DNA from: Propioniciclava coleopterorum
Lineage (GTDB): Bacteria; Actinomycetota; Actinomycetes; Propionibacteriales; Propionibacteriaceae
Assembly (NCBI RefSeq): GCF_011393335.1
Contig: NZ_CP049865.1
Span: forward strand, 372,001 to 436,000
Reading direction: 5' to 3'
Length of the DNA stretch: 64,000 bases
A program made the translations under genes and the position numbers. The notes beneath the pieces are model-generated. The model searched no databases. It was not told where the DNA came from and was given only the letters and a program-made list of their open reading frames with translations. The first letter of the stretch is position 1, and every line of letters begins with the position of its first letter. This document shows, one piece after another, positions 1 to 7,587 of the stretch.

Positions 1-785
1 GGTGCTGGGCGGGGGCCGTCGGCGTCGTCAGGGGAGGGCTGGCGCTGACGCGTCTCCTCCCGCTCGCCGGCGGCGTCATCATTGGTGTCGGGAAGGTGCG
101 CGGCGGCGAACCATCTCCCCACAGTTGCCGGATGCACCTGCACCTCGCGGGCAATCCGCTTGTTCGACCAGCCCGCGGCCCGCAACGCCGCAGCACGAGC
201 CCGGCGATCAGAACGACCAGGGGTTTCATCCGAGGCTAAGGACAACTCCCGCTCATCGGCCAGAGGTTCAGAGGCAACGGACAACAACGACTTTGAGTGG
301 ACAACACCCTGCGGTCCGGCATACACCTCGGACAGCATCTCCGGGATCTCGGACAACACCTCAGGCTGCCCCGGCAACTCCTGTGGGAAGGTGCGGGTGA
401 GGATCACGGTGAGATGGGTGATCGCCAGCAGCACCACCGGCGGTACCGCGGCCACCGAGGCAGCCAGCAGGCCGGGCACATCGGCGTCCGCAGCGACCAC
501 AGCGTGGATCGCATTCGCCGTCACCGACACCAGCGCCCCGCCGACCAGCAGCGACCAGGGATACCAGGCTGAGCGTTGCCCAGCCAGCGCCACCACCGCG
601 ACCGTCGCCACCACGATGATCCCATCAACGATCAACGGCCACGCCCACGCCTGTCCCCGGTCGACCCCGGAACGCGCCGCCAGATCGGCGAGCGCGGTAA
701 AGCTCAGCCAGAACGCACCCAACGCGATGAACACCGTCCCCACCACTGCGGTGCGCCCCGCCCACTGCCTACCGGTCGTCTTCAT
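1..785 (-). CDS. DUF2637-type membrane protein with C-terminal HTH (partial, runs off left edge)
   Basis: Reading the minus strand from the ATG at 785 gives an open frame with no stop to base 1, so the 3' end lies outside the window. About 261 residues are visible. Residues ~11-130 form four hydrophobic segments in the DUF2637 pattern (small membrane proteins of actinobacterial plasmids and integrative elements). An acidic linker follows, then a helix-turn-helix around residues 198-228. The ATG overlaps the stop of the upstream primase-polymerase gene as TGATG, so the two are probably translationally coupled. DUF2637 proteins have no firm biochemical role; in pSAM2-like elements they sit beside replication and transfer genes, which fits here. 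The family call is from pattern recognition. Confidence 0.75.
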   Translation of the reverse strand, partial: MKTTGRQWAGRTAVVGTVFIALGAFWLSFTALADLAARSGVDRGQAWAWPLIVDGIIVVATVAVVALAGQRSAWYPWSLLVGGALVSVTANAIHAVVAADADVPGLLAASVAAVPPVVLLAITHLTVILTRTFPQELPGQPEVLSEIPEMLSEVYAGPQGVVHSKSLLSVASEPLADERELSLASDETPGRSDRRARAAALRAAGWSNKRIAREVQVHPATVGRWFAAAHLPDTNDDAAGEREETRQRQPSPDDADGPRPA

Positions 786-1711
786 CACAGCCTCCGCCCA
801 CCCATGCCTGGGTTCGGGGCGTTGGCTCGCTCGAACCAGGCGCCGCCACCGAGGCCGGGGCCACCGGCTTCGGGCGCGGGGTGCGCGATCCGGTAGGCGG
901 AGCGCACCGTGGTGGCGATCTCGCGTTCGCCCAGCCCGGCCTGGCTGGCGGCTGCGCTGAGGACATCGAGCGCATCCGAGGCAGAGACATCACTCTCGGC
1001 CAAGCGGCACGCGGCCCAGAACAGCCCCCGGTTCCGCTCACCCTCACCACGCCCAGCGACCCAGAACGCCAGCCGGTTCATATCCGCCAACCGCACCAAC
1101 CCACGACCCTGCCGCACGACCGGTCCCGGACGTGGATCGAGGAAGTCCCGCAGCCGACGCGAGTCCAGCGCAGCGGCAGGCTGGTCGCCGACATTGACGA
1201 CCTCGTAGCGGATCGGGACACCGCCGACGATGCGAACCGAGGGCGACACGATGATGTACCCGCCATCACCCCGGGAGTCCACCCCAGCGCGAGCGGCCTG
1301 CCATGACCGCTGCTCGACCCCCGCCGTCGCAGCGAAGTAGGCGTGCAGGCCACCCGTCGGGGTCTCCACCAGCAGACCCCAGCCATCGACGAGCCCGGCT
1401 CGCTCGGCGCGGGCGAACGCTTGCCGCCCATCAACCGGGCCATGCACGTCCACATCCACCACGACCATCCCCGACACCGCGCCAGTCGGGACACCCAGGT
1501 TCGCCTCCGGAGTCCGCGACCACCACGCCTCGACGCGACCGATGTCGGTGGTGGCATCGTGGAACCCCCGCGTCGTGAGCGGACGCTTCCCGCGCGGCTG
1601 GCAGGGGAACACCGGCACCCCCACCTGCGCGAGATGCCGGGCCGACGCCGCCAGCGTCGAAGCACCACTGGCACGCAACAACGCCCTGGTGAAGTCGGCA
1701 CGCGCAGGCAT
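785..1711 (-). CDS. Bifunctional DNA primase/polymerase (prim-pol) domain protein
   Basis: 308 residues. The N-terminal half has the archaeo-eukaryotic primase layout: a GKRPLTTRGF segment (residues 41-50) that binds the nucleotide in this family, the metal-binding DVDVH (86-90), and a HAYFAA-type strand further on. The C-terminal part is helical and resembles a primase C-terminal domain. Such proteins start replication of plasmids and integrative elements. The start is the ATG at 1711, which overlaps the stop of the ArdC-like gene (TGATG); a GTG at 1714 is the alternative. It is the middle gene of a minus-strand operon (ArdC-like, prim-pol, DUF2637). No helicase domain is attached, so it would need a host or element helicase. 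Confidence 0.85.
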   Translation of the reverse strand: MPARADFTRALLRASGASTLAASARHLAQVGVPVFPCQPRGKRPLTTRGFHDATTDIGRVEAWWSRTPEANLGVPTGAVSGMVVVDVDVHGPVDGRQAFARAERAGLVDGWGLLVETPTGGLHAYFAATAGVEQRSWQAARAGVDSRGDGGYIIVSPSVRIVGGVPIRYEVVNVGDQPAAALDSRRLRDFLDPRPGPVVRQGRGLVRLADMNRLAFWVAGRGEGERNRGLFWAACRLAESDVSASDALDVLSAAASQAGLGEREIATTVRSAYRIAHPAPEAGGPGLGGGAWFERANAPNPGMGGRRL

Positions 1712-2787
1712 CACAACCCCCGACCCGCCACCACCGGCACCCTCGCCGCCGGCCGATGCTCCGACGGCGGCGGCACATGCAGCGCCTTCGGCTCCGCAGT
1801 GGGAACATCACGCGCAAGACCAGGCGGCGTGCCATCGGCGACCTGGAACGTGTCCAGCTGGTCGAGGATGCCCAGCGCCGTCCTCCGCACCCGCTCACCG
1901 GTCGCCTTGACGACCTCCGCCGGTTCAGCGTCCTTGACCGACGACGCCCACCCCGCCACATACGGAATCGTGTAACCACTGGTATCCAAACCGTGCGCAG
2001 CACCGACCATCAACGCCACGCTCTCGGCCTCCACCTCCCGAACACCCCGGTGCTGGCGAGCGTCCTCATCCTTGGGGTCGTGCATCAGCACATGCGCCAG
2101 CTCGTGCGCCAACGTGGCGATCTGATTGACCTCCGTCACATCGGTACGCACCGACACCTGCCGAGCCAGATAGTCGGTCAGGCCGTCCGCGCCGCCGATC
2201 CGCCCGGCATCCGGGACACGCAGCACCTCGAACCCCAACGCTTCGACCTGCATGGCCAGGCCATCCCACAGTCCCTGCGGGGCTTCGCCGTCCAGCAGCT
2301 TCGGTGCGGGTGGCTCAGGGATCGGATCGCCCTCGGTCTGCGTCACGTCCCACACATAGGCGGGCCGAGCGCCCACCATCTTCGTGCGCACTACCTCGTT
2401 GACCTTGTGCTTCTCGCGCGGACCCAAACGACGCCACGACGACGGATCACCAGGATTCGACGAGGCGAACCGGCCGGTCACCGGAGCGAAGATCATGTAA
2501 CCCGGCTGGCCCTTCTGCACCTGCTGGCCAAGCTGCTGCCACTGCCGATACCCAGCCACATACGACGGCACCGGCCCGGGCACCCGGCCAGCCTCGAACG
2601 CAGCCTCGTGCTGAACCCAGATCAGCAGCGTGTTGTTGAACGAGCGCGATCGGAACCGGGCCGCGAACGCCAACGCGCGGGCCCAGTCCCGCCCGGAGAC
2701 CAGCGTCTCCACCGCGCCAGTCAGCTTCTCGTGCAGCTCATCGAGCTTCGCGTCCCGCTTGGCTCGTACTTCCTCCGTCGCAGTCAT
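1711..2787 (-). CDS. ArdC-like antirestriction / ImmA-IrrE-type zinc metallopeptidase domain protein
   Basis: 358 residues. The N-terminal ~130 residues match the ArdC ssDNA-binding domain (a helical start, the SFNNTLLIWVQ strand, then YRQWQQLGQQVQKGQPG). The second half carries a zincin motif HELAH at residues 228-232, with a downstream E in VREVEAES likely to be the third ligand. ArdC proteins protect incoming plasmid DNA from restriction and bind single strands during conjugative entry. The start at 2787 is preceded by a strong GGAGGGAAGG ribosome-binding site; the longer frame to 2901 lacks one. First gene of the operon that continues with prim-pol and DUF2637. Confidence 0.85.
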   Translation of the reverse strand: MTATEEVRAKRDAKLDELHEKLTGAVETLVSGRDWARALAFAARFRSRSFNNTLLIWVQHEAAFEAGRVPGPVPSYVAGYRQWQQLGQQVQKGQPGYMIFAPVTGRFASSNPGDPSSWRRLGPREKHKVNEVVRTKMVGARPAYVWDVTQTEGDPIPEPPAPKLLDGEAPQGLWDGLAMQVEALGFEVLRVPDAGRIGGADGLTDYLARQVSVRTDVTEVNQIATLAHELAHVLMHDPKDEDARQHRGVREVEAESVALMVGAAHGLDTSGYTIPYVAGWASSVKDAEPAEVVKATGERVRRTALGILDQLDTFQVADGTPPGLARDVPTAEPKALHVPPPSEHRPAARVPVVAGRGL

Positions 2788-3006
2788 CCTGGACCTTCCC
2801 TCCGCCGAGATCACCCGATCGTCGGTGACCGTGAGGTACGCCAGGAACATCAAGAAGCACGGCGGGCCAGGGGTGCGACCAAGACCGCCAGGCGACAACA
2901 CGAACCTGACGAGTCCCTACCGGACTACATCACCGACCGGCTATGAGAGGCCTAGGGAAGACAGACGTCCCGAAATCGGGCACTGAACACGACGAGATCG
3001 GGTACA

Positions 3007-3749
3007 TCAGTTGCGCCCACACGACCCTTGGCGTCGTCGGTAGGCACCCGGCGTCAGTCCGACGTACTGACGGAACAGTTCCGTGCCGTGACTTCGGCTG
3101 CGCCATCCGACCCGCCACATTGCCTCGGTGACAGTGAGGTCCGTCTCGCGCAGGTACCTTGCCAAGCGTTCGGCTCGCACCATCGTTAGGAACGCGAGCG
3201 GTGTCTTGCCAAAGGCGTCGACGAACACCCTGCCTAGCTGAGCAGCCGACAGGTGTACTTCCATGGCCAAAGCGGCGAGAGTCCATCGCCGCTCGGGTGA
3301 TGTCCGCAACAGCTCAGCAACTCTGCGGGCCTCCTCCCTGATGGGAGCGAACCGTCGTTCCCTCGGCAAGGTTGGCCGGACATGACTCGGCCGGGCGGCT
3401 GATATCCGCACCGGGGACGCCTTGATGAACGGGGCAATGACGTGTGCTATGGAAAACCACAGGGCCTGCATCCGGAAGAAGTAGCGAGCAACGGGCCGCT
3501 CGGCGCTCAGCGCGACCATCTCGTCGAGCCAAGTTGTGAGTGCCTCGGCCTGCCTTTCACCGAGGCTGAGAACCTGCGCTGGCTCGGCGTAGATGGTCGC
3601 CGCGAAGTCCTGAGCATCAAGCCGATCCCGCACGAGCCCAGCGTGCTGCCAGTAGACCTGATCGATCACATAGTCCGTATCCGCATGGATCGTGGTCAAG
3701 GTGATGTGGCCCTCAGGCTCGCTTCCGCACAGGACGTTTGCTGCAAGGA
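3007..3749 (-). pseudogene. AraC-family transcriptional regulator, 5' end removed by IS3 insertion
   Basis: From the IS boundary at 3749 to the stop at 3007 the frame encodes ~245 residues of an AraC-type regulator. The last ~100 residues hold two helix-turn-helix units (around TLAALAMEVHLSAAQLGRVF and VTEAMWRVGWRSRSH), ending in the family signature GLTPGAYRRR. Upstream is the sensor-like segment typical of actinobacterial mobile-element AraC proteins ([17 protein letters not shown]). The first ~45 codons of the open frame lie inside the IS terminus and are not original. The missing 5' end is not found on the other side of the IS, so the insertion was accompanied by a deletion or rearrangement. 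Probably non-functional unless the IS supplies a start. Confidence 0.75.
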
Positions 3750-3805
3750 TGAATCCCCCGGCGTGTCCGGGGGCTCCGAACCTTGGGAAGGGAAGGTTTG
3801 GAGTC

Positions 3806-4132
3806 ATGCCAGGGAACACATCGAAGAGGTATCCGCTTGAGTTGAAGCAGCGGGCGGTGCGCATGTACGCCGAGGTCCGGCCGGATCATCCGACGGATTG
3901 GGCGGCGATGGCCAAGGTGGCCGGCCTGCTGGGGGTGGCCACGCCGGAAACGTTGCGGAAGTGGGTGCGTCAGGCCGAGGTCGACCAGGGTGCCCGGCCG
4001 GGGGTCACGTCGGAGGAGTCGGCCGAGTTGAAGCGGCTCAAGCGTGAGAACGCCGAGTTGCGTCGGGCGAACGCGATCTTGAAGGCGGCCTCGGCTTTCT
4101 TCGCGGCCGAGCTCGACCGGCCAGGGCTGTGA
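3806..4132 (+). CDS. IS3-family transposase OrfA
   Basis: 108 residues: an N-terminal helix-turn-helix (residues ~10-60, with an [13 protein letters not shown] end) and a C-terminal leucine-zipper coiled coil ([19 protein letters not shown]). OrfA binds the IS ends and multimerises. The start at 3806 follows GGAAGGGAAGG. Its last bases overlap orfB as GTGA, with orfB in the -1 frame. That is the arrangement in which IS3 elements make the OrfAB fusion transposase by programmed frameshifting; I do not see an obvious A-rich slippery site. Confidence 0.9.
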   Translation: MPGNTSKRYPLELKQRAVRMYAEVRPDHPTDWAAMAKVAGLLGVATPETLRKWVRQAEVDQGARPGVTSEESAELKRLKRENAELRRANAILKAASAFFAAELDRPGL

Positions 4133-5076
4133 TCGTGGACTTCATCCGCGAGCACGCCGACCGCCAGGAGCCTGGCGGGCTGCGATGGGGTGTTGAGCCG
4201 ATCTGTGCTGTGCTGACCGAGCATGGCCTGCCGATCGCCCCATCGACTTTTTATGAGTGGAAGGACAAGCTTCCCACGCGTCGGCAAGAACGCGACCAGG
4301 CCTTGTTGGTGGAGGTGCATCGGGTGCATGCCGCTCATTACGGCGTGTACGGGGCCCGGAAGGTGTGGCTGCAGCTGAACCGGGAAGGGATCAGCGTGGC
4401 CCGCTGCACGATCGAGCGGCTGATGCGCGCGGCCGGGCTGACGGGGGTGGTGCGTGGCAAGGTGAAACGCACCACGATCGCGGATCCGGCAGCCGTTCGT
4501 CCCGGTGATCTGGTGAAACGGAACTTCGCCCCGCTGGAGCCCAACAGGCTTTGGGTGGCCGACATCACGTATGTGTCGACGTGGGCCGGCTGGGCGTATG
4601 TCGCGTTCGTCACCGATGCCTACGCCCGCCGGATCCTGGGCTGGCGCTGCTCGGCCACCATGACCACCCAACTCGTCCTCGACGCGGTCGAGCAGGCCAT
4701 CTGGACCCGGCAACGCGACGGACACGAGTTGGCCTCGGTGATCGCGCATCACGACCGGGGCTCCCAGTACAGCGCCGTCCGCTATAGCGAACGGCTCGCC
4801 GCTGCCGGGATCCAGCCCTCGGTCGGGGCCATCGGTTCGTCGTATGACAACGCGCTGGCCGAGACGATCAACGGCTTGTACAAGACCGAACTGATCAAAC
4901 GCCGGGCGCCGTGGCGGACCCTGGATGATGTCGAGTACGCCACCGCCGAATGGATCGACTGGTTCAACCACCGACGGCTGTATGAGTACTGCGGCGACAT
5001 CCCACCAGCAGAACTCGAGAACGCGTTCTACGCTCGTCTACACGCCCAGCCACCGGCTGAGCTCACACACAGTTGA
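4129..5076 (+). CDS. IS3-family transposase OrfB (DDE integrase core)
   Basis: 315 residues. An HTH_21-like region (~60-110) is followed by an rve-type catalytic core. The acidic triad is visible as D145 (LWVADITYV), D209 ([10 protein letters not shown]) and E245 ([10 protein letters not shown]). Length and motif spacing are full, so the transposase looks intact. The GTG start overlaps the orfA stop, so translation is probably coupled or occurs as the OrfAB fusion. Confidence 0.92.
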   Translation: MIVDFIREHADRQEPGGLRWGVEPICAVLTEHGLPIAPSTFYEWKDKLPTRRQERDQALLVEVHRVHAAHYGVYGARKVWLQLNREGISVARCTIERLMRAAGLTGVVRGKVKRTTIADPAAVRPGDLVKRNFAPLEPNRLWVADITYVSTWAGWAYVAFVTDAYARRILGWRCSATMTTQLVLDAVEQAIWTRQRDGHELASVIAHHDRGSQYSAVRYSERLAAAGIQPSVGAIGSSYDNALAETINGLYKTELIKRRAPWRTLDDVEYATAEWIDWFNHRRLYEYCGDIPPAELENAFYARLHAQPPAELTHS

Positions 5077-5267
5077 GCCTCCGGACACGCCGGGGGATTC
5101 ACTCTCAATCACCACCCACACCGCGGACCCCAGCACGCCGAGCGGCCAACGGGCTCCTACTGCTCGCTGCCTGGCCGATCTACGAACGCAGGATCACCGC
5201 ATCGGGGACACCCCCGCCGCTCACCCAGCGGAGTGATCGCGGCCGGCCGGCGGTCGCGTAGCCTCCG

Positions 5268-5848
5268 CTACCCAAGCGGCGAGAACGCTGACACGGCAGT
5301 CAGTGCGATCGCCGCTTGTAGAGGCAGGACCCCATTGCCAAGCGCCATCAGTTGCTGGTTCGGCGGAAGGCCATGTCGTGGATCGGAGAGCCAGGCGGTA
5401 GGGAGTCCCATGAGCCACTCCACGAACTCCGGTGCTGGACGCGGGCCATTCTCGTTCCTCAGGAGTGCGGGCGCTGGTGCGACTCGTCCGGTGATGTGCT
5501 CCCAACGAGCCACGGCGTGTGCATAGCGTCCCCAGCGGTGAAGATGTCCTCGGTCAGCGACCACAACGTCGCCGAGTCGCTGTGCCTGCTGAGCGAGCCA
5601 TCCGGTCCGTGGAGCGCGAGGTCGATGATCTGGTGCGAGAGTGCGATCGTGCCCCGTCTCGCCTTCACCTTGTCCAGGGTCTCTCCACCTCGAAGCGAGT
5701 CCGACGCGAGCGGGGTTCGGAACAGCGTCTTGACGCCGGGCCAGGAGGAAGATGCGGAACCGGGGGTGAGGAGCGCCGACAAGGGAAGCAGGTAGACCGA
5801 CCCATCGTGCATCCATCCGCAGGTCGGCCAAATCGCCGAGTACGGCGC
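5268..5848 (-). pseudogene. C5-cytosine DNA methyltransferase, C-terminal half (split by RIT element)
   Basis: The minus frame from ~5843 to 5268 encodes about 190 residues: the end of the target-recognition side and the late catalytic motifs. These include APHPRFRIFLLA (motif VIII-like), PEFVEWLMGLP, and motif X LGNGVLPLQAAIAL. It begins VLGDLADL, which continues precisely from the N-terminal half ending ...AAGAV at 12171. Joining codon 180 of that half to codon V at 5843 gives a stop-free 371-residue methyltransferase, a normal length for the family. The few codons upstream of 5843 in the open frame come from the inserted element's end. Confidence 0.88.
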
Positions 5849-5875
5849 TTATGCGAACTTCCACATAAGCGCCGT
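5842..5875. other. Recombination-site-like dyad at the left RIT element/methyltransferase junction
   Basis: A perfect 12-bp inverted repeat (ACGGCGCTTATG, 10-bp spacer, CATAAGCGCCGT) spans the junction. The outer 7-bp GCGCCGT (5842-5848 on the minus strand) recurs at the right junction (12170-12176). This is the kind of short shared core expected at the crossover of a tyrosine-recombinase element. Confidence 0.7.
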
Positions 5876-6000
5876 TATGCCGAGGGAGTGGTTATGTCGA
5901 CCGGCCGCACGGCGCGCCTCGAAGCTGAGTGCCGACGGCGATCCTGGTCGGCATAACCGTGGCGCCGTCATCGGTCGGTGAGGAAGGCGATGAGAGCGTC
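5869..6000 (+). repeat. Left 132-bp terminal inverted repeat of the RIT element
   Basis: Matches the reverse complement of 12045-12176 over the same length with substitutions only. Three copies of a TTATGCCGA-like motif lie inside: outermost GTTATGCCGAG (5874-5884), GGTTATGTCGACC (5890-5902), and the inverted GGTCGGCATAACC (5946-5958). These are plausible recombinase binding sites. The inner part (from 5968) also encodes the last codons of the decayed ritC copy (ALIAFLTDR). Confidence 0.85.
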
Positions 6001-6150
6001 CACCGTCTGGTAACGGGCGGGCGGCCTGACGTCGATCATCTGGAGCCGATACAAGCTTCGGTGCTCCAACTCCGGACCAGTGTGGGATAGGCCTGGATGG
6101 TCTGGACGGTTACATTGCCGAGCCAGCCGGCGTCCCCTGATGAAGGCGCT
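5968..6150 (-). pseudogene. Decayed 3' end of a second ritC copy, inverted relative to the intact one
   Basis: The minus strand here translates to PPARYQTVDALIAFLTDR and a stop; the intact RitC ends PPARYQASDALIAFLTDR. Further upstream, nucleotide similarity to ritC continues through the region around the catalytic tyrosine (CTGGCTCGGC, TCCAGACCA, CCAGGC blocks) but with indels and loss of frame. It fades by about 6150. It is not a gene in its own right. It shows that the terminal repeat was copied from the ritC end of an element. Confidence 0.75.
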
Positions 6151-6230
6151 GATGAGACTTCGGGGTGTACAGACCATCCCATCGGTGTCGAGCACCGATC
6201 ATTGGCGTCATCCATGCGCGTTATCTATCT

Positions 6231-6259
6231 TACATTGGTGTATGATATGAGGTACATTG
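6231..6259 (+). promoter_or_regulatory. Promoter/operator-like region of the RIT cargo operon
   Basis: An AT-rich stretch in otherwise GC-rich DNA. TATGAT (6241-6246) is a good -10 hexamer candidate. It is flanked by a direct repeat TACATTG (6231-6237 and 6253-6259), which could bind an autoregulator. A strong AGGAGG ribosome-binding site follows at ~6267. Assignment is by eye. Confidence 0.45.
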
Positions 6260-6275
6260 ACCAATAGGAGGCATC

Positions 6276-6809
6276 ATGGGAGACCCGGAGATCGACGCGA
6301 TGTCGGCGGTAGCTACCGCGCTGACCGACCTCGAAGAAGACGCGCAAGGCCGTGTGCTGCGCTGGGCCGCCGAGCGATACGGCGTGAGCATTGCGACAAG
6401 CGGCCGTCGAAGCGGCCCGAGCGCTGGCGATCAGGCCGAGGAGGCGGGTGACGAAGTCACCGAAGAAGAGATCGCAGAGGAAGCGCCCGCGTACGAACAC
6501 TTCGCAGAGCTGTTCGCGAAGGCACAGCCGAAGACTGAACCGGATAAGGCACTGGTCGCCGCGTACTGGCTACAGGCGATTCAGGGCGAGAGTACGTGGC
6601 AGTCGGCAGCGTTGCAGAAGGAGCTCAAGAATCTCGGCCACGCGATCAGTAACATCACAGACGCGCTGACCAGCAACATGAGGAAGAAGCCGCAACGAAT
6701 TATCCAGTTGCAGAAGGCTGGCAACGCCAAGCAGGCGCGCAAGACCTACAAGGTGACTCACGAAGGTTTGGTCTACGTGCAGGGCATGTTGCGCGGCGAG
6801 GGCTCCTGA
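6276..6809 (+). CDS. RIT cargo protein 1, unknown function, winged-helix-like C-terminus
   Basis: 177 residues; I do not recognise a named family with certainty. The N-terminus has a short helical motif (ALTDLEEDAQGRVLRWAAER). A very acidic linker follows (residues ~48-70), then a C-terminal ~90 residues (AYWLQAIQGESTWQSAAL... VTHEGLVYVQGML) that looks like a winged helix: a helix-rich core ending in a Y-x-V-T-x-x-G strand. It could therefore bind DNA. The start at 6276 follows AGGAGG with ideal spacing. It lies 1 bp upstream of the next gene, so the two form an operon. DNA-binding and acidic parts beside a HEPN-like partner suggest an antitoxin/regulator, but that is inference. Confidence 0.6.
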   Translation: MGDPEIDAMSAVATALTDLEEDAQGRVLRWAAERYGVSIATSGRRSGPSAGDQAEEAGDEVTEEEIAEEAPAYEHFAELFAKAQPKTEPDKALVAAYWLQAIQGESTWQSAALQKELKNLGHAISNITDALTSNMRKKPQRIIQLQKAGNAKQARKTYKVTHEGLVYVQGMLRGEGS

Positions 6810-6810
6810 C

Positions 6811-7587
6811 GTGGGCCTGGCGCCGGCGGACGCGCTCTCGGTCCTTCCGAGCACCCTGCGCGATGATCTTTTGAATGCGTTTAACGAGATCGTCAAGAAT
6901 TACCGCGAGCATCGATGGGAACCCTCAGAGCTGAATGGCGGCAAGTTGTGTGAGGCCGCTTACACAATCTGCAAGGGCTGGCTGGAGGGAGGAAACTACC
7001 CCGCTCGCGCTGAGAAGCCGAGTAGGTTCCCGAACAAGTGCTGGGAGATGGAGAGCGTCTACCAGCAGGTTCCGAACAGCAGGTCGGCCCGCATCCTCAT
7101 CCCACGGATGATGATCGGCCTCTACGACGTCCGGAACAACCGCGGAGTGGGCCACGCCGGCGCCGAGGTCGATCCAAACCATATGGATGCCACCGCAGTG
7201 CTGTATACCTCCAAGTGGCTCGTCGCCGAGTTGGTGCGACTGCTCCACACGCTCACCACGGAAGAGGCCACCGCCGTCGTGGACGGCCTCATTCAGCGTG
7301 AAGTCGCGTGGGTCTGGACGCACGACGACAAGAAGCGCGTATTGCGAAAAGGACTGACCTGGAAGCAACAGACTCTCATGCTGTTGCTCACCGAGACGAG
7401 CGACGTGGACGAGGCTGATTTGTTCCGCTGGCTGGAGCACCCTGGACTGCCGTCCTTCCGTAAGGACGTGTTGAAGCAGCTACACAAGGCCCGCTTGGTC
7501 GAGTACGACACGACCAAGCGGACCATTCGGGCTCTTCGTACTTGCGGTGGGTCGGGGGCGACACGCCGGGTGAGCGGGGTGGGCTGA
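6811..7587 (+). CDS. RIT cargo protein 2, HEPN-like motif, 3' end replaced by ISL3 insertion
   Basis: The frame starts at a GTG one base after the first cargo gene. A helical N-terminal half contains RNNRGVGH, matching the R-x(4-6)-H pattern of HEPN ribonuclease domains. The C-terminal part (TWKQQTLMLLLTETSDVDEADLFRWLEHP... LHKARLVEYD) looks like a winged helix. The reading frame after 7529 is IS sequence. Before the insertion the codons ran on from 9004 to a TGA at 9056-9058, ending RLLPPGVTAAEALVAAES, for 257 residues. The truncated version loses only the last ~18 native residues and could still be active. A toxin or abortive-infection role is inference. Confidence 0.6.
   Translation: MGLAPADALSVLPSTLRDDLLNAFNEIVKNYREHRWEPSELNGGKLCEAAYTICKGWLEGGNYPARAEKPSRFPNKCWEMESVYQQVPNSRSARILIPRMMIGLYDVRNNRGVGHAGAEVDPNHMDATAVLYTSKWLVAELVRLLHTLTTEEATAVVDGLIQREVAWVWTHDDKKRVLRKGLTWKQQTLMLLLTETSDVDEADLFRWLEHPGLPSFRKDVLKQLHKARLVEYDTTKRTIRALRTCGGSGATRRVSGVG
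7522..7529. repeat. Target-site duplication of the ISL3 element, left copy
   Basis: ACCATTCG immediately precedes the left inverted repeat; the identical 8 bp follow the right inverted repeat at 8996-9003. Eight-bp duplications are the rule for ISL3-family elements. Confidence 0.95.

Larger units (their letters stand above)
3750..5101 (+). mobile_element. IS3-family insertion sequence (1,352 bp)
   Basis: Defined by terminal inverted repeats at 3750-3776 and 5075-5101: 26 of 27 positions match, both ends beginning TGAATCCCCC. It encloses orfA and orfB in the usual IS3 arrangement. The flanks (GGA on the left, CTC on the right) show no 3-5 bp target duplication. With the missing 5' half of the AraC gene, this indicates that one flank was lost after insertion. 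Confidence 0.9.

Noticed and set aside
82-960. A 292-codon plus-strand frame at the left edge
   Set aside because: It is antisense to the DUF2637 and prim-pol genes, which have recognisable domains, and its product is S/T/A-rich without domains.
3744-3864. N-terminal residues of the AraC open frame within the IS
   Set aside because: The first ~38 codons fall inside the IS inverted repeat and orfA leader and are not homologous to regulators.
5968-6195. A 75-codon minus frame ending like RitC
   Set aside because: Only the last ~20 codons match RitC in frame; upstream similarity is out of frame. It is a remnant, not a gene.
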